DNA from: an uncultured Ilumatobacter sp.
GTDB taxonomy: Bacteria > Actinomycetota > Acidimicrobiia > Acidimicrobiales > Ilumatobacteraceae
Direction: 5' to 3'
Length of the DNA stretch: 53,724 bases
NCBI GenBank assembly: GCA_938091165.1
Contig: CALKNK010000012.1
Span: 1 to 53,724 of the forward strand
The notes beneath the pieces are model-generated. The model ran no database searches and was not told where the DNA came from. It saw only the letters and a program-made list of their open reading frames with translations. Shown here in pieces: positions 16,769-24,812 of this stretch. The translations under genes and the position numbers were made by a program. Within the stretch, counting starts at the first letter, position 1; the number at the start of each line of letters is the position of its first letter.

Positions 16769-17525
16769 TCTCAACGCTGACCTTGGCGAGTTCTCTGGCC
16801 TAGAGTCGAAGGGCGCTGACGACGCGATGTTGGCCCTCGTATCCAGCGCCAACATCGCGTGCGGCGGCCATGCCGGCAATCACGAAACAATGTTCTATGC
16901 ACTGTCGACGGCAGCCCAACGAGGCGTTGTCGTAGGAGCTCATCCGGGCTACGCCGACCGTGAAGGCTTCGGTCGACGTGCCATCTCAATGAGTCACGCC
17001 GAAATCGGGCGGATGATTGCAGCTCAGATTGGCGCGTTGCAGGCCGTAGCTCGGCTCGTACCAGTCAAGGTGCGCTATGTGAAAGTCCATGGCGCTCTCG
17101 CGAATCTTGCAGCTTGCGACGGCGACGTGGCCGCCACCGTCGTCGACGCTGTGCAGGGAGTGAGCGAGGAACTGGCAATCCTCGCAATTTCGGGAACGGA
17201 AATCGAGAGCGCCGCTCGGGCTGCGGGCGCGCCGGTTTTCTCGGAGGTATTTGCAGATCGCGGCTATCAGCCGAATGGTCAACTTGTTCCGCGCGATCGG
17301 CTTGGTGCAATGATTCACGACCCGTATGAAGCGACCGACCGATTGCTCGGCTTTTTGGAAACTGGTCTCATGCCTGTGGTCGAGGGTGAACCGATCGAGC
17401 TTTCTGCGCATTCGATCTGCGTGCACGGCGACAGCGATGGAGCGGTCGCGATGGCCCGGATGATCAGAGATGGGCTCTGTACGGCCGGGATACAGCCTGT
17501 CGGCTTCGTCGATGCGACGACGTGA
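16746..17525 (+). CDS. pxpA: 5-oxoprolinase (ATP-hydrolysing) subunit A
   Basis: 259 residues of the LamB/YcsF family. Signature segments: IDLNADLGE at the N-terminus, SSANIACGGHAGNHETM (about 33-49), VVGAHPGYADREGFGRR (about 62-78), RYVKVHGALAN (about 103) and EVFADRGYQPNGQLVPR (about 165-181). PxpA works with PxpB and PxpC to open 5-oxoproline (pyroglutamate) to glutamate at the cost of ATP, in the cytosol. It overlaps the LLM gene before it and shares a GTGA overlap with pxpB, so all are one transcript. Confidence 0.93.
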   Translation: MMTDQSIDLNADLGEFSGLESKGADDAMLALVSSANIACGGHAGNHETMFYALSTAAQRGVVVGAHPGYADREGFGRRAISMSHAEIGRMIAAQIGALQAVARLVPVKVRYVKVHGALANLAACDGDVAATVVDAVQGVSEELAILAISGTEIESAARAAGAPVFSEVFADRGYQPNGQLVPRDRLGAMIHDPYEATDRLLGFLETGLMPVVEGEPIELSAHSICVHGDSDGAVAMARMIRDGLCTAGIQPVGFVDATT

Positions 17526-18214
17526 GTTCTGCGCTCAACACACCGAGGTACACGGCGGTCGGTGATTGCGGTGTGCTTGTCGAACTTGCTACTGAGGTTA
17601 GTGACATCGCAAATGATGCGGTGATTGCACTAGATCACGCAGTCCGCTCCGCGCGGCTCACTGGAGTGACTGAGCTGGTGCCTGCATTCGTGAACCTGCT
17701 TGTCGTGTTCGACCCGCTTGTCACCGACCATCAGTTGGTCGAAGCGGCGTTGCGGTCAGTGGTGCACGATCGCCACGTCGTTGTGAAGGGTCGGCACCAC
17801 ATTGTTCCTGTGTGTTACGAGGAGCAATTTGCTCCGGACCTTGCTGCGGTTGCGGCAGCATCGGGACTGAGCGTTGATGCGGTCATTGGTGCACACTTGG
17901 GCGCAGAATTCCGCGTGGCAATGTACGGTTTTGCACCTGGCTATGCCTACATGTCGGGGACGCCTGAAGAAATTCATGTGCCGCGTAAACCCGTGCCAGT
18001 GCGCGGCATCGCCGCTGACAGCGTGATCATTACGGGCCCGCAATGTCTGATTACGACAATTGAGATGCCGACTGGCTGGTCGGTCATCGGGCGATCGGCG
18101 ACGCAGGTGTTGCGACCAGAAGAGGCCGATCCGTTCTTGTTTGACATCGGCGATCGGGTGAGCTTCTCCCGGGTTGACCGAGCGTCGTTTGCTCGCCTCG
18201 TGGGGGAGCAATGA
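17522..18214 (+). CDS. pxpB: 5-oxoprolinase subunit B (KipI family)
   Basis: 230 residues starting at GTG 17522 within a GTGA overlap. KipI/Allophanate-hydrolase-subunit-1 features include GDCGVLVELA at the start, VVKGRHHIVPVCYEEQFAPDLAAVA in the middle and the conserved FRVAMYGFAPGYAYMSGTP, then VPRKPVPVRGIAADSVIITGPQC. In Bacillus the homologue is the KipI kinase inhibitor, but embedded in an A-B-C set the 5-oxoprolinase role is the better call. Ends in an ATGA overlap with pxpC. Confidence 0.92.
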   Translation: MSSALNTPRYTAVGDCGVLVELATEVSDIANDAVIALDHAVRSARLTGVTELVPAFVNLLVVFDPLVTDHQLVEAALRSVVHDRHVVVKGRHHIVPVCYEEQFAPDLAAVAAASGLSVDAVIGAHLGAEFRVAMYGFAPGYAYMSGTPEEIHVPRKPVPVRGIAADSVIITGPQCLITTIEMPTGWSVIGRSATQVLRPEEADPFLFDIGDRVSFSRVDRASFARLVGEQ

Positions 18215-19233
18215 ACCAAAGTGCTCAGTTGCGCGTGTCGTTCGCTGGCCCGTTGGTGACCTTTCAAGACGGTGGGCGACTCGGCAGCCTTCGGTTTGGC
18301 GTCCCAGCATCGGGTCCGATGGACCGGCTTGCGCATGCGGCGGCCAACAGCGCGATCGGCAACGACCGGCAAGCAACGACGATCGAAGTTTCCCGAGGGG
18401 GCATTGACCTCGACTGCGTTACCGGAAGCATCACGTTGGGTATCGCCGGTGGCGGCTTCATCGTCAACCACAGAGGCAGGATCGAATCGGGTTGGACCGT
18501 CATCACGATGCGCCCGGGTGAGCGGGTCAGCGTGCGTGCCGGTGAATGGGGTAGTTGGTCGTACGTGGCGTTCGCCGGAGAACCGGTCGTGAACCGATGG
18601 CTAGATCATGCCGCCACGCACTCGATGTCGGGCCTCGGTGGCGGAGCGTTGGTGGTTGGCGAGAAAATCGACATCGAAGCGGCCCGGGCCGCCGCGGTCA
18701 GAGATGGTGAGATCCCCATCCCGGACTTTGCTCGATCGAGAGGTCAAGTACGAGTTGTGATGGGCCCCCAAGATCACCACTTTGAACACGAGGCGATTGT
18801 TGGATTTTGTGAGTCACCTTTTTTTGTTACCGACGCGTCTGATCGGATGGGCGTTCGGCTGGCAGGCGCGCAGCTACCACTTCGCCAGGCGCTGTCGGTC
18901 CCGTCTGAGCCAATCGTTCGAGGGTCGATCCAGGTGTCTGGGGACGGTGTCGCAACTGTGCTCATCGCTGATCACCAGACGACGGGTGGATACCCGAAGA
19001 TTGCGACCGTCGTCTCAGCGGATCTTGATGCGTTTGCGCAGCTCCGCACTGGCGACTCTGTTGAGTTTGACCCAGTCGAAGCACCGGAAGCCGTTGGTGT
19101 TGCACGACATCGTGCTGCTCAGGTCGAGAAGTACCTCGGCATGGTCGCCAGCGAGGGTCGCACAATGACGCATCGTCTTCGTGCTGAGAATCTGATCAGC
19201 GGTGCAGTAGCTAATCATGACCCTCTGACCTGA
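18211..19233 (+). CDS. pxpC: 5-oxoprolinase subunit C (KipA / biotin-dependent carboxyltransferase-like)
   Basis: 340 residues. Family landmarks are GPLVTFQDGGRLGSLRFGVPASGPMDRLA at residues about 12-40, a GGFIVN strand, the RVVMGPQDHHFE segment (about 185), a DRMGVRLAG strand (about 212) and SIQVSGDGVATVLIADHQTTGGYPKIATV (about 243-271). It is the second catalytic half of the 5-oxoprolinase complex. It begins within an ATGA overlap, giving stoichiometric synthesis with PxpB. The last 20 residues are variable. It closes the rightward operon. Confidence 0.92.
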   Translation: MNQSAQLRVSFAGPLVTFQDGGRLGSLRFGVPASGPMDRLAHAAANSAIGNDRQATTIEVSRGGIDLDCVTGSITLGIAGGGFIVNHRGRIESGWTVITMRPGERVSVRAGEWGSWSYVAFAGEPVVNRWLDHAATHSMSGLGGGALVVGEKIDIEAARAAAVRDGEIPIPDFARSRGQVRVVMGPQDHHFEHEAIVGFCESPFFVTDASDRMGVRLAGAQLPLRQALSVPSEPIVRGSIQVSGDGVATVLIADHQTTGGYPKIATVVSADLDAFAQLRTGDSVEFDPVEAPEAVGVARHRAAQVEKYLGMVASEGRTMTHRLRAENLISGAVANHDPLT

Positions 19234-19296
19234 AGTTGGCTTGCGCAGTTCTTTCTTCAGCATGAAAAACTTCGGTCACTCAATTAGCGATTACAC

Positions 19297-19314
19297 GAAG
19301 ACTTCGAAGTCTTC
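19297..19314. repeat. Perfect 18-bp palindrome in pxpC-SRPBCC gap
   Basis: The sequence GAAGACTTC followed directly by its reverse complement GAAGTCTTC. It lies 64 nt after pxpC and 180 nt before the SRPBCC gene. It could be an operator or a weak hairpin terminator; no T-run follows. The rest of the 260-nt gap shows nothing else convincing apart from the -10 box at 19481. Confidence 0.4.
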
Positions 19315-19480
19315 TCCTCCGCAGCGACGCGGCTCGTCGTGAACGTTGCCGGGGGTGTTCTCTGCGTTTAGTAGAAGTGCTTCGTTGGAAATTGCAGCAA
19401 CCCTGCGGGGTTCGCGCCCCATCGTTGCGGTCCACCATGTTCCGTACTGGCCCGTCCCGTCGACGCGTGGTTACCAGGCC

Positions 19481-19486
19481 TATGGT
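19481..19486 (+). promoter_or_regulatory. Candidate -10 box (TATGGT), leaderless start at 19494
   Basis: TATGGT ends 7 nt before ATG 19494. A TCGACG hexamer at 19460-19465 is a possible -35 with a short 15-nt spacer. No Shine-Dalgarno is present. The in-frame ATG at 19482 overlaps the box itself. Confidence 0.4.
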
Positions 19487-19493
19487 TTCCGCC

Positions 19494-19955
19494 ATGACTC
19501 CCGATATCGAAGTGTCCCGTGACATCGCTGCCGCGCCGAATGCTGTGTACGCAGCGTTGACTGACATCACGCGGATGGGCGAGTGGTCGCCTGAGAACTA
19601 TCATTCAGAGTGGAACGAGGGTTTCGACTGCGCATCGGTGGGCGCCAAGTTCACCGGGCACAATCGGCATGGCGACAAGGAGTGGACGACTGAAGCCGAG
19701 ATCGTGGAGCTCGTTCCTGATCAGCGGTTCTTCTTCGACTGCGATGCAAGGGGCTTTGTCTTTGCAAAGTGGGGCTATGTGATCGATGCGACCGACGCAG
19801 GATGCCGTGTCACTGAGTACAACCAGGACCTCCGGCCTGAGTCGGCTCTGGAGCGGAGCGCTGCAATTTCGGGTGTCGCTGACCGGCTCGCACACAACCG
19901 AACCGGTATGGAGCAGACCCTTGAGCGACTAGCGGCCGCGCTCGAAACGAGGTAG
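19494..19955 (+). CDS. SRPBCC-family protein (polyketide cyclase/dehydrase-like)
   Basis: 153 residues from ATG 19494. The START/Bet v1-like fold is shown by EVSRDIAAAPNAVYAALTDITRMGEWSPE at residues about 4-32, a strand pair ending FTGHNRHGDKEWTTEAEIVEL, and the long C-terminal helix NRTGMEQTLERLAAAL. Such proteins bind hydrophobic ligands in a deep cavity; most actinobacterial members have no known ligand. The stop codon is directly adjacent to that of the convergent DUF808 gene (TAG 19953-19955, opposing TAA from 19958). Confidence 0.85.
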   Translation: MTPDIEVSRDIAAAPNAVYAALTDITRMGEWSPENYHSEWNEGFDCASVGAKFTGHNRHGDKEWTTEAEIVELVPDQRFFFDCDARGFVFAKWGYVIDATDAGCRVTEYNQDLRPESALERSAAISGVADRLAHNRTGMEQTLERLAAALETR

Positions 19956-20894
19956 TTAATGCAACTTGCTGTTTGACTCGCTGCGGAACCGGGAGACCAC
20001 GGCAACGACGATGGAACCGACGATTAGGCCGATCAGCGCAGAAATTCCGGTGTTAACCAGCCAGGCAAGCAATCCGCCGGTGCCGCCTGTGTCGTCGACC
20101 CTTTTTTCGAGGTCGTGCACGAAGTCATAGGGGGCGTGCCAGCCAAGCTCGTCTGCGCCGATAAGCAGAATGTGGCCGCCGACCCACAACATCGCCGCAG
20201 TGCCGATGACGGTCAATGCGCTGAGCAACTTTGGCATGCCGATGACCATCGCTCGGCCGAGCTTCTGCGAAAACATTGATTCGTATTCGGTCAGCTTCAG
20301 ACCGATGTCGTCCATCTTCACGATGAGTGCGACCACGCCGTAGACGATCATGGTGATGATCACCGCCACGACGACGAGGATGATCGCGCGCTGCAGCAGC
20401 CCTTCGTCAATGACTTCTTTGAGGGCGATGACCATGATTTCGGCCGAAAGAATTAAGTCGGTGCGAATCGCACCCTTAACCGTTGCCTCTTCGGCATCTG
20501 GACCCTTGATAACGACTGGCACGTCGTGACTATCATCGTGTTTGATTCGGTGGTAAAGCTTCTCCGCTCCCTCGAAGCACAGGTACGTGCCACCAAGCAT
20601 GAGGATGATTTCGACAAGCGTTGGAGCGACAGCGCTGAGCACTAGAGCGATCGGCAGGATCAGAAGCAACTTGTTGCGGAACGATCCCAGCGCTATGCGC
20701 TTAATGATCGGCAGCTCACGTTCGGCGGCGAGACCACGAACGTAGGCGGGTGTGACGGCGGTGTCGTCGACCACGACACCAGCGGCTTTGACGCTCGCCC
20801 GACCTGCAGCAGCACCGACGTCATCGACTGAAGCCGCAGCAAGCTTCGCGAATGCCGCTATGTCATCCAATAGTCCGGCGAGACCACCAGCCAC
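19956..20894 (-). CDS. DUF808 (YedI-like) integral membrane protein
   Basis: 312 residues from GTG 20894 with AAGGAG upstream. The conserved DUF808 N-terminus is present: GGLAGLLDDIAAFAKLAAASVDDVG, then KAAGVVVDDTAVTPAYVRG at about 35-53. Several hydrophobic spans follow: KLLLILPIALVLSAVAPTLVEIILML, AIILVVVAVIITMIVYGVVALIV, LLSALTVIGTAAMLWVGGHILLIG and the C-terminal GISALIGLIVGSIVVAVVS. The conserved Tyr/Glu stretch LGGTYLCFEGAEKLYHRI lies between helices. The function of the family is unknown. Confidence 0.9.
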   Translation of the reverse strand: MAGGLAGLLDDIAAFAKLAAASVDDVGAAAGRASVKAAGVVVDDTAVTPAYVRGLAAERELPIIKRIALGSFRNKLLLILPIALVLSAVAPTLVEIILMLGGTYLCFEGAEKLYHRIKHDDSHDVPVVIKGPDAEEATVKGAIRTDLILSAEIMVIALKEVIDEGLLQRAIILVVVAVIITMIVYGVVALIVKMDDIGLKLTEYESMFSQKLGRAMVIGMPKLLSALTVIGTAAMLWVGGHILLIGADELGWHAPYDFVHDLEKRVDDTGGTGGLLAWLVNTGISALIGLIVGSIVVAVVSRFRSESNSKLH

Positions 20895-20928
20895 GTCGTC
20901 TCCTTAACAGTAGAAAGCAGTGACAAGT

Positions 20929-21240
20929 TTATGGCGCAACGTTGCTGAACACGACGCATCCGGCTGCGCCAAACATGTCGCCAACGCCGAGCGAGACCGA
21001 GACTTCGGTCCCCTCGACCTGGGCGGGCGAATTATCACGCATCTGGCGGACGCTTTCCTGCATGGCGTACATTCCGTACATACCGGAGTGCGTGTACGAC
21101 AGTCCACCACCGTTGGTGTTCATCGGGAGCGACCCACCCGGAGCAGTGTTGCGTTCTCACACGACGTCGCCTGCTTCTCCGCGTTCGCAGAAGCCAAGGT
21201 CTTCCAATGAGTCGACGAACTCACCGTATGGGTAATTGAC
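20929..21240 (-). pseudogene. Thiolase (acetyl-CoA acetyltransferase) C-terminal remnant
   Basis: The minus strand reads GEFVDSLEDLGFCERGEAG, then an in-frame TGA (21159-21157), then ERNTAPGGSLPMNTNGGGLS and YTHSGMYGMYAMQESVRQM to the natural C-terminus with GVGDMFGAAGCVVFSN. The LEDLGFC, APGG, NTNGGGLS(Y)THSG and CxxG-like VGDMFGAAG segments are typical of the last 100 residues of thiolase/lipid-transfer proteins. The rest of the gene, including the active-site Cys region, is absent: the methyltransferase gene ends 2 nt upstream. The remnant is truncated and also interrupted by a nonsense codon. An intact C-terminal frame from ATG 21123 remains by chance. Confidence 0.85.
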
Positions 21241-21241
21241 A

Positions 21242-21868
21242 TCATGTTTGGGTAACGCTGCGGGTAGCCGAGACTGCGTAGAGCGGGTCACCCGGCGCAC
21301 CGCTATTACACAGCTGTGTCGTTGGTTCGTCAAAGCCGCTGGTGACATCGAAGTACGTCTCGACGATGCGGCACCGGCCGACATCATCAGTTGCCAACCA
21401 GCCACGGATCGCTTTCGTCGGGAAGCAGCGGTTCGAAAACGTGCAGACGAACACGCCACCGGGTTGCAGAATTCGCCGGACCTCGGCAAAGACATCAAGC
21501 GGCTTGTATAGATAGTCAACTGAGACACAGCAGGTGACTGCTGTGAACGATGCGTCTGCAAACGGCAGGGTCGGATCTGCGTTGATGTCCTTAACGAGCC
21601 ATTCATCGGCCATTTCGTTGGCAGTGAGCTCGGTCTCATTCATCCCGGTGATGACGAGCCGCTCGGGTTTGGTGGGAAAGTGCGAGATCCACGACGAACA
21701 GATGTCGAGTACCGGCCCGGACGAGGGTCCGCAAAGTCCAAGTTTGTTGTACAGCTCACCCACCGCGGCGATGGCGCCGTCGTCGATGTGCGTCACAAGT
21801 CGGTCGAACCCGTAGAACTTCGAATCGTCGGTCTCGTCGCCACGAGAGAAAAAGCTAGGAGGAAACAT
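21242..21868 (-). CDS. SAM-dependent methyltransferase (class I)
   Basis: 208 residues from ATG 21868 (frame open to 21907). Motif I is VLDICSSWISHFP near residue 54, divergent from the usual GxGxG, followed by LVITGMNETELTANEM and then the LPFADASFTAVTCCVSVDYLY stretch characteristic of motif II/post-II in Methyltransf_11 proteins. A VRRILQPGGVFVCTFSNRCFP motif III region follows, then GFDEPTTQL. The degenerate glycine loop means SAM binding is likely but atypical. The 3' end directly abuts the thiolase remnant. Substrate unknown. Confidence 0.75.
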   Translation of the reverse strand: MFPPSFFSRGDETDDSKFYGFDRLVTHIDDGAIAAVGELYNKLGLCGPSSGPVLDICSSWISHFPTKPERLVITGMNETELTANEMADEWLVKDINADPTLPFADASFTAVTCCVSVDYLYKPLDVFAEVRRILQPGGVFVCTFSNRCFPTKAIRGWLATDDVGRCRIVETYFDVTSGFDEPTTQLCNSGAPGDPLYAVSATRSVTQT

Positions 21869-22011
21869 CGTTGCGTGTCTTTGATCCACCCGCAGACGAT
21901 CCCACACGACCGCAGCCCCTGCCGACTCAGGTGGCGTAGTGAAAGGATGTCACCCTTCGCATGTTCATCACCTGGCATCATCACAACACGTTGTCACGGA
22001 AAGGGTAAAAC

Positions 22012-22812
22012 ATGATCACGATTATTAATGGTGGAACACAGGGGCTAGGAGCGGCAGTCGCACGTCGACTCGTCGCTACTGGATTCACCGACGGACTGCT
22101 CCTGGCGGGACGGTCCGCCGATCGCGGGGATCAGCTTGCCGAGGAACTCAACGCCGCTGGGGTCAACACCATTTTTCTTCAGGCCGACCTTGCGAATGCT
22201 GAAGCTCCTGCCGCGATCGTGGCGGCGGCCATGAACGGCTTTGGCCGTGTCGACGGACTCGTCAACGTGTCGGCAGTGACCTCGCGCGCCACCCTTTTCG
22301 AGGACACACCTGAGCATGTTGACAGCCAGATGACGGTCAACGTCAAAGCCCCCTACTTTCTTATCCAGGCTGCGGCGCGAGAAATGATTGCGCAGGGAAC
22401 TCCCGGGTCGATTGTCAACGTCGGCTCTACGTCGGGGCACGGTGGCCAGCCAAAGCTCACTGCGTACTGCATGTCGAAGGCAGCTCTGACGGTGATGACC
22501 AAGAACCTTGCGTACGGCCTGATGCGCCACGGCGTCCGTGTGAATCAGGTCAACCCGGGTTGGATGGAGACAGAGTCGGAGCACCGGACGCAGATGGAGC
22601 AGGATGGAGCGCCCGAGAATTGGCTGGAGTTAGCTGCACCCGGCCGGCCACTTGGTCGTCTGGTGCAGCCCGAGGAAGTCGCGAACGCGATTGTTTACTG
22701 CTTGTCCCCAGATGCCGGGATGATGACCGGGAACTGTCTCGACATCGACCAGTCGGTACAGGGCGCCGGCGACCCGCCATTACCCACCGCCAACGACACC
22801 GTTTCTCCGTGA
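22012..22812 (+). CDS. Short-chain dehydrogenase/reductase (SDR)
   Basis: 266 residues, preceded by GGAAAGGG. Classical SDR motifs: cofactor-binding GGTQGLGAAVA (residues about 7-17), LLLAGRSADRG suggesting NADP(H) preference, DGLVNVSA in place of NNAG, catalytic Ser in NVGSTSGHGG (about 142) and YCMSKAA (YxxxK, about 156-160), then NQVNPGWMETE. The NNAG variant is common. It would oxidise or reduce an alcohol/carbonyl; substrate not predictable. Its 3' end overlaps the convergent, frameshifted amidotransferase gene by about 33 nt. Confidence 0.9.
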   Translation: MITIINGGTQGLGAAVARRLVATGFTDGLLLAGRSADRGDQLAEELNAAGVNTIFLQADLANAEAPAAIVAAAMNGFGRVDGLVNVSAVTSRATLFEDTPEHVDSQMTVNVKAPYFLIQAAAREMIAQGTPGSIVNVGSTSGHGGQPKLTAYCMSKAALTVMTKNLAYGLMRHGVRVNQVNPGWMETESEHRTQMEQDGAPENWLELAAPGRPLGRLVQPEEVANAIVYCLSPDAGMMTGNCLDIDQSVQGAGDPPLPTANDTVSP

Positions 22813-23539
22813 TGTGTGCGTGCTGATCAGACCGGCGGATGCAGGCTGAGGTTCGAGACCCATGGACCACGCAAGGAAATTTGCGATGACTGTTCGGCCA
22901 TCGGAGTGTTCTTCGGTCCGGTACTCCGGGTGGAACTGCGCACCCGCCATCGGCCGCTCGTTATGAACAGCCATCTGGATCGGCGTCGCTGGGGTTGACG
23001 CCAGGTTGACGAACTTGCCCGGAAGTTCGGGAACATGAAGCCCGTGTGCGTGCCGGAAAATGGGCTGTCTGCCGAGGCCACTGAGCAATGGGTGGGTGGA
23101 GTTCTCGACTGATAGTTCGACGGGGTGATACCCGAATTCGAACGGCTGACCATCTTTGGCCATGACCAATGGAGGATCCTTTGAAGGGTCGTCAGGGACG
23201 GAGAGAGCAACGGCGTTGACGCCGAGCGCTTGAGCAATGAGCTGGAAACCGCCGCAGAATCCGAAGACCGGCAGCTCGGTCTCGCGGACGATTGCATGAA
23301 TTGGTTTAAGCGCGTGGGGTGTAGTCAGCGGGTGCAAATGAGTTGCCACTGATGAAGATCGCAGTTGCCCCGATTTTGTCCAGCAGAGCCTGGTCGATGC
23401 GGTCGTAGCGGACGAGATGACAGTGCGTGCTGGCAGAGTCTGCCAGCTGGTATTTGATACTTGTTCGGTTCGCGAGCATCTTCTTGCCGTGCTCGCGTTC
23501 GAAGCTGTCCGCGTGTTCATCGTCGACAAAGACGAGCAT
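22780..23539 (-). pseudogene. Class I glutamine-amidotransferase-like gene with a frameshift
   Basis: The N-terminal part (23539 down to about 23320) reads MLVFVDDEHADSFEREHG and later GATAIFISGNSFAPADYTP, then hits a stop at 23306. In another frame the protein continues HALKPIHAIVRETELPVFG, FCGGFQLIAQALGVNA (nucleophile Cys in the elbow) and later AGAQFHPEYRTEEHSDG (catalytic His and Glu). The switch coincides with a run of four G on the plus strand at 23316-23319; one base fewer restores one 250-residue protein. It is therefore a recent frameshift or a base-calling error. Catalytic residues are all present. It starts 32 nt after pobA on the same strand, and TAAGTT lies 6 nt before its ATG. 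Confidence 0.75.
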
Positions 23540-23545
23540 TCGGTC

Positions 23546-23551
23546 AACTTA
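23546..23551 (-). promoter_or_regulatory. Candidate -10 box (TAAGTT) upstream of amidotransferase-like gene
   Basis: On the minus strand TAAGTT ends 6 nt before ATG 23539 and no Shine-Dalgarno is present. It lies in the 32-nt gap after pobA, so the gene may have its own start as well as read-through. Confidence 0.35.
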
Positions 23552-23571
23552 CAAACAGCAATGAGTTCCGG

Positions 23572-24753
23572 TCAGGATTCAAACGGCAAGCCTGCGTACT
23601 GCTCTGCCATTGCGGCCTGGGCGTGTGACGATGATGCTAGATAGTCAAGCTCCGCCTCCTGTGCCCGCTGATCGAATTCTGATTGTTGAGGGAAACGGTG
23701 TAGCAACGCGGTCATCCACCATGAGAATCGAACAGCACTCCACACCCGCCGGAGCGCCATTTCAGAGTAGCGGTCGAGGTAGTCGTTATCGCCACGGTCG
23801 TAAAACGCAGCTACCGCCCTCGATAGGTAGTGCACGTCCGAGATAGCAAGGTTCAAGCCCTTGGCACCAGTTGGTGGAACGATGTGTGCAGCGTCTCCAG
23901 CGAGAAATAAGTTGCCGTACCGCATGGGTTCGGCAACAAAGCTTCGCAGCGGTGCGATGGACTTTTCAATTGAGGGGCCTGTGACGACCTGGCCGCCAAC
24001 AGTGGATCCGAGTCGTGTCGTCAACTCTGACCAGAAACGGTCGTCAGACCAGTCGACAAGGTCATCGTCAAGTGAGCACTGCACGTAGTAGCGGCTCAGC
24101 ATCGGATTGCGTTGGCTCGCCAGGGCGAAGCCGTTTGCGTGGTTTGCGTACACGAGGTCGGGGAGTGGTGGCGTCTCGGACATGATTCCGAGCCAGCCGA
24201 ACGGGTACTCCTTTTCGAAGGTTCGAAGCACAGTGTCAGGGATAGCCCCGCGGGCCGCACCGTGGTATCCGTCGCAGCCCACGACGTAGTCGGCATCGAC
24301 TCGCTCGGCAATGCCGCTCACGTTGAAGGTGATGCTCGGTCGGTCACTTAACGGATCATGTACTTCGACGTTGGCGGCATCGAAGACCATCGGGGCATGG
24401 CGAAGATCGGCCGCTGCGTACAGGTCCTGCTGCATCTTGGTCTGGCCGTACGACATGAAGTGGGAGCCAACGTGACGATTAATGTCGATGAAGAACGCTT
24501 CGCGTCCACCCCACACCAACGCGGCTCCATCGTGAACAAGGCCCTCGGCCTCCATCCGGGCGTTAAGTCCAGCAGCGCGGAGTACTTCGACCGATCCCCA
24601 TTCGAGTACGCCTGCTCTGGCTCGGTCCAGAACGTGGTTCCGACTGGACCGTTCGACCACGATTGAGTCAACTCCCGACCGGTGCAGCAGGTGGGAAAGC
24701 AGTGACCCGGCTGGGCCAGCACCGATGATGGCCACCTGGGTTCGCAGTGTCAC
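23572..24753 (-). CDS. pobA: 4-hydroxybenzoate 3-monooxygenase
   Basis: 393 residues from GTG 24753 (frame open to 24780). It hydroxylates 4-hydroxybenzoate to protocatechuate using FAD and NAD(P)H. Group A flavin hydroxylase motifs are complete: GXGXXG as VAIIGAGPAGSLLSHLL (about 7), the pobA-type DRARAGVLEWGSVEVLR (about 45), the DG motif VVGCDGYHGAAR (about 155) and the GD motif LFLAGDAAHIVPPTGAKGLN (about 280). FLAGDAAHIVPPTGAKG is characteristic of PobA. It is divergent from ligJ across 59 nt, so substrate-responsive control of both is likely. It feeds the lig pathway encoded alongside. Confidence 0.93.
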   Translation of the reverse strand: MTLRTQVAIIGAGPAGSLLSHLLHRSGVDSIVVERSSRNHVLDRARAGVLEWGSVEVLRAAGLNARMEAEGLVHDGAALVWGGREAFFIDINRHVGSHFMSYGQTKMQQDLYAAADLRHAPMVFDAANVEVHDPLSDRPSITFNVSGIAERVDADYVVGCDGYHGAARGAIPDTVLRTFEKEYPFGWLGIMSETPPLPDLVYANHANGFALASQRNPMLSRYYVQCSLDDDLVDWSDDRFWSELTTRLGSTVGGQVVTGPSIEKSIAPLRSFVAEPMRYGNLFLAGDAAHIVPPTGAKGLNLAISDVHYLSRAVAAFYDRGDNDYLDRYSEMALRRVWSAVRFSWWMTALLHRFPQQSEFDQRAQEAELDYLASSSHAQAAMAEQYAGLPFES

Positions 24754-24812
24754 GCAGAGAGTTTGACGGATTGTTGACACCCCGGCAAGAGGCCCACCAT
24801 GATGACGCCACG

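Noticed and set aside
20929..21123. Small intact gene of 64 codons starting at ATG 21123
   Set aside because: The upstream in-frame codons continue the thiolase match through a TGA, so this is the tail of a broken thiolase, not a separate small gene.
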